64,000 bases of DNA, from the NCBI GenBank assembly GCA_039707465.1, contig CM077647.1, forward strand, positions 176,262,663 through 176,326,662, read 5' to 3'. Shown here in pieces: positions 57,256 to 64,000 of this stretch (position 1 is its first letter; the number at the start of each line of letters is the position of its first letter). The DNA comes from Rhabdophis nuchalis (taxonomy: Eukaryota > Chordata > Lepidosauria > Squamata > Natricidae). Under the pieces are notes generated by a model. It ran no database searches. It was not told the DNA's origin and worked only from the letters and a program-made list of their open reading frames with translations. The position numbers and the translations under genes are program-made.

Positions 57256-58230
57256 ATGTCGAATGTTCCTGCGTTTGCTCGATTTGTCCCAGAGAGAGAG
57301 TCGTGGGATGCTTTTATCGAGCATTTTGACTGTTTTATGATCGCAAGTGATCTTGGTGACATTTCCGAGGAGCGCAAGACTGGTTTTTTTCTGAGTGCCT
57401 GTGGGCTAGCTATGTTTTCTACTGCTAGAGCATTAGCAGCTCCAGCTCTTGCACATTCCCTGCCTTGGGATGTGTTGATGACTAGACTTAAAAGGACATT
57501 ATGAACCCTCACCATCCCGTTTTGCCAGACGCTACGCATTTCGGTGGTGCTGTCAGAAGGAGGGCGAGTCTGTGAGCCAGTATTTCGCATAATTGAGGAG
57601 TGCTGCTATACATTGTGAATTTGCTAATCTTGATGAGGCACTTTTAGAGCAATTGATTTGGGGCACCAATGATGCAAAATTGCAGCGCAGGCTGCTTGCT
57701 CGTTCTGAATTAACGTTGCAGATTGCTGTTGATGAGGCAAGGGCGGCTGAACAATCAGCTCATTCTGCCGCTGAAATTCAAAGATATCATGCTGGCAAGC
57801 CTTTGTTGCCTGTGTCTGCCCTGTCTGACCAGGCATTTTGTGATTACGATGGCCAGCCGAGTGAGGAGTCTGAGGTGTGTCACCTCAAGATGATGTCTGC
57901 AGCGTGGCAAGGAAGACCTTCTACCACCTCTCAGACGGGCTGTTTCAGCTGTGGCGGGAATTATAGGCGATCTTCATGCATGTTCAAGAACGTGCAGTGC
58001 CATCGTTGTGGGAAGAGGGGTCATCTGGCCTACGTTTGCAGGGCTCCTCTGCCTTCGCCTGAGCTTTTGGCTAGCCGACCTCCGTCCTGGCAAACTGACC
58101 ATCGGAAGGACAGATCTGGGGCAAACTGTCATGACATTGGGGATTGTTCTGAGGGTGCTGACTGGGTGGTTAACACTGCTTTCACTGGGAGGTCGGGTGG
58201 TAAAAAATTGTTCTTAACAATTCTGTTAGA
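57256..58230 (+). pseudogene. Mag-like gag (capsid and zinc knuckles), broken
   Basis: The ATG at 57256 gives MSNVPAFARFVPERESWDAF, an open capsid-like piece to a stop at 57502. The frame is regained to about 58240: LEQLIWGTNDAKLQRRLL, then two zinc-knuckle regions. The first, CFSCGGNYRRSSC, has lost its His; the second, CHRCGKRGHLAYVC, is canonical CX2CX4HX4C. Gag packages element RNA. Confidence 0.82.
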
Positions 58231-59391
58231 TGGTGATTGATACCGGCTCCACTAAATCCATCATTGCATGGGGTACCCTGAAAAAATTAGTTCCCTCTAT
58301 CTCCATGGAGTGCCTGGGCCCCAGTAAATGCAGGCTTAGAGATTATCAAGGGAATGCTATTAACATACTAGGCTCTGGGGAATTTGGTGTTGAGTATGGC
58401 ACGTTCAAGGGTACCTTGCCATTGATTGTTGTTGCTGACCCATTGGCTACATTATTAGGGTTAGATTGGTTTGCCTCTTTGGGTCTGGCTATTTCGGGGG
58501 TCAACGAGATCCAACATTCAACCACTGTGGAAGACTTGTTCCAGGAGTTCACTGATGTTTTCAGTAACCCATTAGGTAAATATAAAGGGTCTCCTGTTCC
58601 TTTTAATCTTGATCCAAAGGTGCGCCGGTGCGCCTTAAGGCTCGTAGAGTGCCATCCGCCCTTTCAGAGAAAAAGTGGACAAGGAGCTTGATAAGGTAAA
58701 AGCCCAGAGGGTTTTAGAAGCGGTGGATTATGCCAAATGGGAAACCCCAGTAGTGATCCCATTGAAATCAGATGGGTCCATTAGTATCTGTGCAGATTAC
58801 CGTTCGACATTAAACAGGGCGTTACAAGCTAACCCGTACCCGGTTCCAGTGGTGCAGCATCTGCTGCACTCTTTGGGCTGAGGACAGATCTTTGCTAAGC
58901 TCAATTTAGCACAGGCGTATCAACAACTGCCTGTTGATGATGCTACTGCAGACACCCAAACCATAGTCACGCACCAGGGTGCGTTCCATTGCAAAAGTCT
59001 CCAAATTGGGGTATCTGTGGCCCCGGGTATTTTTCAAAGTATTATGGAGCGATTGCTCCATGGCTTACCGGGGGTCCTTCCTTATTTTGATGATGTGTTA
59101 GTGGCGGCTGATTCATGGGAGGAATTAGTCTCTAAATTGAGAGGAATTTTAGTGCGTTTTAGGGAGGCCTTGCTCCATCTAAAGAAGGCCAAATGTAAGA
59201 TTGGAGTTCGTGAGGTTGAAATTTTAGGATTCCAAATTGATGCTCGAGGTATTTATCCGATGCTGTCCAAGGTTGAAGCAGTCAAATCCGCTCCAGCACC
59301 AAAGTCTAAAGTTGAATTGCAGGCTTTTTTGGGGCTTTTGAATTTTTATTCCATGTTTGTACCCCATAAGGCTTCCATGGCCGAGCCGTAA
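58230..59391 (+). pseudogene. Mag-like pol: protease and RT, broken
   Basis: The protease opens VIDTGSTKSII with the DTG active site and has LLGLDWFASLG about 75 residues on. RT follows in pieces: KWETPVVIPLKSDGSISIC and ADYRSTLNRAL (58675-58881, stop), FAKLNLAQAYQQLPV (Asp of the first catalytic motif changed to Asn in KLN), YFDDVLVAA with intact FDD, and LGFQIDARGI, LQAFLGLLNFY to a stop at 59391. The RT is thus doubly disabled. Confidence 0.85.
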
Positions 59392-59489
59392 CACAGACTG
59401 CTCGACAGCTCGGCAGTTTGGAAATGGGCCAGCCTTGAGACACACGCCTTTGCGGCTGTCAAGTCCCTTCTGACATCTTTGGTTGTTTT

Positions 59490-60553
59490 AATAATAAATA
59501 ATAATAAATTGGAATTTATTAACCGCACCCTCTCCCCACAGGGACTCGGGGCGGTGCACAGGCATAATTAAAACAATATATAATAATACAGACATTACTA
59601 AAATAAAATTAAATAAATTACCCGTGCTAAAAATACAATTAAAAAACCCATTAAAATTTATCGTTAAAAGACAGAGAGAACTATTCAAGGCCGGCCAGTC
59701 GAAAGAGATGGGTCTTTAATTTTACACGGAAGGAGCGGAGGTCGGTGGTCGTTCTAATATCAGGGGGAAGGTCGTTCCAGAGGGCCGGGCCCGCCACAGA
59801 GAGCGCCCTTCCCCTGGGCGTCGCCCGCTGACAAAGTCTAGTGGACGGCACCCGGAGAAGCCCCTCTCTGTGGGAGCGAATCGGTCGTGAGGATGTGTGG
59901 GGCAGGATCCGATCTCGCAGATAGCTAGGTCCCGAGCCATGGAGCGCTTTGAAGATGATAACTAACACCTTGAAGCGCACCCGGAAGACGACAGGTAGCC
60001 AGTGCAGCTCGCGCAAGAGCGGTGTTACATGGGCAAACCTAGAGGTGCCCATAATTGCTCGCGCGGCTGCATTCTGAACTAACTGAAGCCTCCGGGTGCA
60101 CCTCAAGGGGAGCCCCATGTAGAGAGAGTTACAATAGTCCAGTCGGGATGTCACGAGGGCATGAGTGACTGTGCGAAGGGCGTCCCGATCCAATAGGGGG
60201 CGCAATTGGCGGACCAGGCAAACCTGGTAAAACGCCCTCCTGGCCACGGCTGTCACTTGCTCTTCCATAGACAGCCGGGTATCCAGGAGGACACCCAAAT
60301 TGCGCGCCCCATCCACAGGGGCAAGATGTTCGCCCCCTATGGCCAGCGTTGGAGAAAGCTGGTTGAATCGGGCAGCCGGAAACCACAGCCACTCGGTCTT
60401 GGTCGGGTTGAGCCTAAGTCCGTTACTTCCCATCCAGATCCGCACGGCTTCCAGGCACTGGCACATCACCGCTACGGCATCGTTGGGGTGGTTTGGGGTA
60501 GATATGTACAGCTGGGTGTCATCAGCGTACAGGTGGTACTCTACCCCAAAACC
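59490..60553 (-). mobile_element. L2-clade LINE inserted antisense in the Mag-like RT
   Basis: The minus-strand frame 60469-59681 (262 aa) reads SNGLRLNPTKTEWLWF, RNLGVLLDTRLSMEEQ, SRLDYCNSLYMGLPLR, RELHWLPVVFRVRFKVL and ALSVAGPALWNDLPPD without stops. Further text toward 60553 covers the YADD region, where it is truncated. The 3' tail is at the left (aataataaat, accgccccgagtccctg on minus). It splits host coding text between TSLVVL and the MQYDTSVPLLL segment. At the right edge atgcagtacgatacgtcc is present twice in tandem. Confidence 0.9.
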
Positions 60554-60571
60554 ATGCAGTACGATACGTCC

Positions 60572-61183
60572 ATGCAGTACGATACGTCCGTGCCGCTGTT
60601 GCTGGCCTGTGATGCTTCACTGCTCGGACTGGGAGCTGTCCTGAGCCACCATTATCCCAATGGCTGAGAGGCTCCTATAGCCTATTTTTCGTGCTCCTTG
60701 TCCAAGGCTGAAAGGAATTACAGCCAAGTGGACAAGGAGGCGCTGGCTGCTATAGCTGGGATAAAACACTTTCACCATTATTTATACGGTAGACATTTTG
60801 TGTTACTAACTGATCACAAGCCTTTGTTAGGGTTATTGGCAGGTGATCGGCCTTCTCCGGCCATTCTGTCCTCCAGAATGTCTCATTGGACAGTATTCCT
60901 GGCCACCTATTCGTATCGTTTGGAATACCATCCCGGTAAGCAAATGGGGCATGCCGATGCCCTCAGTAGGTGTCCTATGCCCGAAGTGAAGGTGGCGGGG
61001 GCTCAGGAGACGGAGGTCCTCCTGATTGCTGACATGGATTTGCCTTTATTGGCGAGGGACATTGCCAGCCACTCTGCAAAGGATTCTTTAATTTCAAATG
61101 GGTTGGGTAACAAGGGGGTGGCCGAGGGAGAAGGTTCCGGAGAATGTGCTGCCATACTACTGTCGGTGGTTAGAGTTATCTGA
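60572..61183 (+). pseudogene. Mag-like RNase H domain, broken
   Basis: PLLLACDASLLGLGAVLSHH (first Asp), a stop at 60665, then from 60672 IAYFSCSLSKAERNYSQVDK, EALAAIAGIKHFHHYLYG, LLTDHKPLLGLL (TDH Asp), SHWTVFLATYSYRLEYHPG and GHADALSRCP. This is the usual gypsy RNase H order and links to the integrase piece by a frameshift near 61100. Confidence 0.85.
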
Positions 61184-62066
61184 ATTGGGGGGTTGCCTGT
61201 TATGGGGTGATAGAGTGGTTGTGCCCCAAATGTTGCGTAACCCTGTTTTCATCCATTTACATTTGGGCCGCCCGGGCATAGCGAGGATGAAGACTTTGGG
61301 CCGCAGCTATGTCTGGTGGCCCAAATTGGATAGTGATATAACAGATTGGGTATCTTCTTGCTCACCATGTCAATTGTCATGCCCCTCACCTCCAGCAGTG
61401 CCACCCCGGGCATGGGAGATGCCCCGGGGACCTTGGTCACGAGTTCATATGGACTTTGCGGGACCGGTCCAGGGGCATAACATTTTGATATTAGTTGATG
61501 CATTTTCTAGGTGGGTAGAACTAGTTCCTATGAGCTCAACCACCTCTGAGGCCACTGTTCAAGTGTTGCAGCGCATTTTTGCTACCCATGGTCTTCCAGA
61601 CACTATAGTGTCTTGTAATGCCCCTCAATTAACACCGGCCACATTCCAAACTTTCTTAGCAAAATTAGGAATCCACCACGCTTCAGTAGCTCCTTACCAC
61701 CCAGCTAGTAATGGCCGGGCCGAACAAGCCATACGAGCAGCATTGGTAAGAATGGGCCCTGGGAACTGGCTGTCTAATGTGTCCACGTATCTCCTCACTC
61801 AGCATGCGACCCCAAGTCCCAAGACAGGCAAAAGCCCAGCAGAACTCCTTATGGGACGGCGTTTCAGGACTTTACTAGATCGTTTGCACCCCTCAAATGA
61901 ATCGTATACTCCTATAAGGGATGGGGCTAGCATTAGGAATTTTGCCCCTGGGGACTGGGTATTTGCACGGAATTTCGGAGGGGAGCCTAAATGGGTCTCT
62001 GGACATATTCTCCATGTAACCAGGCCCTGCTCTTACAGGGTCCTGTTAGAGGACAGTCGGCAATAG
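61098..62066 (+). pseudogene. Mag-like integrase
   Basis: The zinc domain has His-Leu-His in FIHLHLGRPGIARM and CSPC, as HHCC. The core reads HMDFAGPVQGHNILILVDAF (first Asp), then DTIVSCNAPQLTP, where the second catalytic Asp is Cys and the usual Gly is Ala, then HPASNGRAEQAIRAAL (catalytic Glu). The tail includes GKSPAELLMGRRFRTLLDRL and FAPGDWVFARNFGG. The frame is open for 322 codons, yet the active site is broken by the Asp change. Integrase would insert the cDNA copy. Confidence 0.88.
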
Positions 62067-62439
62067 CGGCGCCATGTGGACTAGCTGCGTCGCCGCGAGT
62101 TGCCAGTGGGTGATGAGTGCAAAGCGCAACCACAACAACAACAGTCAGCCACGTTCGACAACATACCCCCTGTCACCAGCCAGGCGGAAAGCCCAAGTTC
62201 ACCCTGCCCACAACTGTCATGTCCGCAGGCGATCTCAGCAGATGACGTACCTGTTGCTCCTGACTTTCCAGCATTGGAGGAAGCCCATGATCCACCCGAT
62301 GCAGCACCATCGACCAAAGTGGCGGGGGAAGAATATTCATCTCCAACGGTGGCCGAGCAGATGCCACAGCGTTCGGGTCGGATCCGCCATAGACACGCCC
62401 ATTTGCGAGACTATGTCTGCACAATCCAGGGGGAAGGGG

Positions 62440-62657
62440 TGCTAAGTCCTCAGACTTACTATCAAGCACTCCCATTGGCTAAAGTTCACAGTTTGGGTGG
62501 GAGAATTATAGGTTCTCTATTGGTTAATCGTCTGACAGCTGACTCTATATAAGAGCTGTCAGATGGGTGGTTCTTTGTTACAGTTTGGTTCAGTTCGTAT
62601 TAAACAGTTTAAAGCAGCTCCCTGCCTCCATGTTTTTCCTCAGAGAACAGTCTTGAG
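62440..62657 (+). repeat. 3' LTR of the Mag-like element
   Basis: Preceded by a purine run cagggggaaggggt. Starts tgctaagtcctcag and carries ctatataagagctgtcagat, a probable TATA box. Ends acagtcttgag. Confidence 0.85.
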
Positions 62658-62864
62658 AAGAATGATTTTAACTAATGAGTATTTCACGTGTCCTGGATTT
62701 TTGAATGCTGTCAAGACAGAAACTCAGAGCCTCAGCTCTCTGCCCCAAGTGGAAACTAAGGGACCAACTCTTAGAAATGCAGATTTGGCAATCCATTCAG
62801 GAGAGGATATTGTGAACAAAGGTAGGATTAGCCCTCAGATGCACCTGAGGGCATTACAAGAAGC
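62658..62864 (+). other. Unassigned sequence after the gypsy element
   Basis: A short open frame passes through (FLNAVKTETQSLS), but no domain or family is recognised. It may be host DNA or an unlisted repeat. Confidence 0.4.
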
Positions 62865-63645
62865 AATGAGTGGAAAGTAATCAAGGAGAGAAGCAATTTA
62901 GAACTGAGGAGAAATTTCCTAACCGATAGGACAATTACAATACAATAGCAGAGTTGGAAGGGACCTTGGAGGTCATCTAATCCAACTTCCTGCCTAGGCA
63001 GGAAACCCTATACCATTTCAGACAAATGGCTATCCAACATCTTCTTGAAGACTTGCAGTGTTGGGGCATTCACAACTTCTGGAGACAAGATGTTCCACTG
63101 ATTAATTGTCCTAACTGTCAGGAAATTTCTCCTCAGTTCTAAGTTGCTTCTCTCCTTGATTACTTTCCACCCATTGCTTCTTGTTCTGCCCTCAGGTGCT
63201 TTGGAGAATAGTTTGACTCCCTCTTCTTTGTGGTAACCCCTGAGATATTGGAACACTGCTATCATGTCTCCCCTAATCCTTCTTTTTATTAAACTAGGCA
63301 TACCCAGTTCCTGCAACTGTTCTTCATATGTTGTAGTCTCCAGTCCCCTAATCATCTTTGTTGCTCTTCTCTGCACTCCTTCTAGAGTCTTTACATCTTT
63401 TCTACATCATGGTGACCATTAATTTCAATACTTGAATTTCAATACTTGAGGGCATTTTTAATTAATCAGTGGAACAGTTTGCCTCCAGAAATTTTGAATG
63501 CCCCAACACTGGAAGTCTTTAAAAAGATGTTGGATAGCCATTTGTCTGAAATGGTATAGGGTTTCCTGCCTAGGCATGGGGTTGGACTAGAAGACCTCCA
63601 AGGGCTCTTCCAACTCTGCTATTGTATTGTATTATATTATATTAA
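62865..63645 (+). mobile_element. Sense CR1 3' end split by an antisense CR1
   Basis: Sense CR1 text (gagtggaaagtaatcaagga, gaggagaaatttcctaac) stops at about 62937 and resumes at about 63463 (aatcagtggaacagtttgcc, gggttggactagaagacctc, ctgctattgtattgtatta). Between lies an antisense CR1 and a short stray copy of downstream DNA. The second half corresponds to the CR1 at 29785-29945. Confidence 0.85.
62936..63415 (-). mobile_element. Antisense CR1 LINE 3' fragment nested in sense CR1
   Basis: The minus-strand frame 63376-63008 reads MQRRATKMIRGLETTTYEEQ, RIRGDMIAVFQYLRG, SNLELRRNFLTVRTINQWN and LDSHLSEMV, the CR1 C terminus, then the 3' UTR. It is 5'-truncated just before this motif. Confidence 0.9.
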
Positions 63646-64000
63646 CATGAATTTCAATACTTGAGGGCATTTTTAATTGCCAATGTCCCTTAGATTACTT
63701 TCATTAGCATTTGCTCATTTGAAAAAAAAAGTTGAACCACTTATTCTCTCACCAAAAACAAAATAATTATATCCTACAGGAATTGTATTTCATTTAGCTA
63801 GCCCAAAACCTCAAGGTCTGTGCATAAAGGTATTTAAATTCAGCAACACTTAATGTATCTATTTGGTGATAAAGTAACTCTTGAACCCCAGGGAGTTTGG
63901 CACAATGGGATAAAAATCAGACTCATTCTTACAAGTTTCCTCCCTCCTTTCTTTTATTCCAGAACATCTCTTCAATCCTAGTGATAGTCAGTGTACAAAT
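63646..64000 (+). other. 5' flank of a third V2R gene (gene C)
   Basis: From ttaacatgaatttcaatact to the window end this repeats 29946-30302 almost exactly, including tggcacaatgggataaaaat and gatagtcagtgtacaaat. In copy B the first coding ATG lies 160 bp beyond the matching end point, so exon 1 of a further V2R should begin at about that distance past the window. Confidence 0.85.

Larger units (their letters stand above)
57021..62657 (+). mobile_element. Mag-like Ty3/gypsy LTR retrotransposon, degenerate, nested
   Basis: Two similar LTRs of about 220 bp (57021-57243 and 62440-62657) bound gag, protease, RT, RNase H and integrase in that order, all on plus. Several stops and frameshifts, changed integrase residues and an antisense L2 (about 59490-60553) show it is dead. 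No chromodomain is seen; the type resembles K02A2.6/Mag-type elements from memory. A target duplication is not evident. Confidence 0.9.

Noticed and set aside
57021..62657. Treating the Mag-like element as an intact endogenous retrovirus
   Set aside because: No envelope frame is seen, the pol domains are broken, and it is split by an L2.
1..64000. tRNA, rRNA or other structural RNA genes
   Set aside because: Only a tRNA-like SINE head was seen (1213 and 38186), without a full cloverleaf; nothing resembling rRNA was noticed.

Overview
This is vertebrate nuclear DNA, most likely from a squamate and probably a snake. The window is a stretch of a vomeronasal type 2 receptor (V2R, class C GPCR) array. 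It is heavily loaded with CR1 and L2 LINEs, an L1-like element, Penelope, Ty3/gypsy elements (two chromovirus copies and one Mag-like), a hAT miniature element, a tRNA-derived SINE and tetranucleotide microsatellite. The organism call rests on this repeat mix plus V2R exons; no species is claimed.

Layout. All receptor genes point right (+). Gene A enters from the left: exon 4 at 681-908, exon 5 at 28090-28216, exon 6 (seven-helix domain) at 28761-29659; its exons 1-3 lie before the window. Its intron 4 is about 27.2 kb, and about 19.2 kb of that is a 59-bp C-rich minisatellite (about 4205-23399). A deleted chromovirus, an inserted ORF1-only L1-like element, a second short satellite block, a GGTA-type microsatellite and a Helitron-like 3' end follow. 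Gene B starts only 0.8 kb later: exon 1 at 30462, exon 2 at 31451, exon 3 at 33296-34251 (broken by a 116-bp L2 tail), exon 4 at 37658, exon 5 at 48403, and a 3' remnant of exon 6 at 52914-53320. The first part of exon 6 is gone, replaced by a 5'-LTR-gag-pol chromovirus on the minus strand. Gene B is therefore a pseudogene. From 63.45 kb to the end the sequence again matches the leader of gene B, so a third gene (C) should begin about 160 bp past the window.

The A and B units are a recent tandem duplication: base 1 aligns with base 36981, and exon 4 differs at only two bases by eye. Insertions present in one copy only (L1-like in A; L2s, an L2 tail, a chromovirus and satellite contraction in B) record events after the duplication. 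The B-C spacer has grown from 0.8 kb to over 10 kb by insertion of an old L2 piece, a hAT element (54140-54710), an L2 LINE (54.7-56.8 kb), a Mag-like gypsy element (57.0-62.66 kb) itself split by an antisense L2, and nested CR1 copies.

The many long open frames in the satellite (up to 953 codons) are artefacts of a stop-poor 59-bp repeat and are not annotated as genes. The most interesting feature is how the satellite is interlocked with chromovirus LTRs inside a receptor intron.
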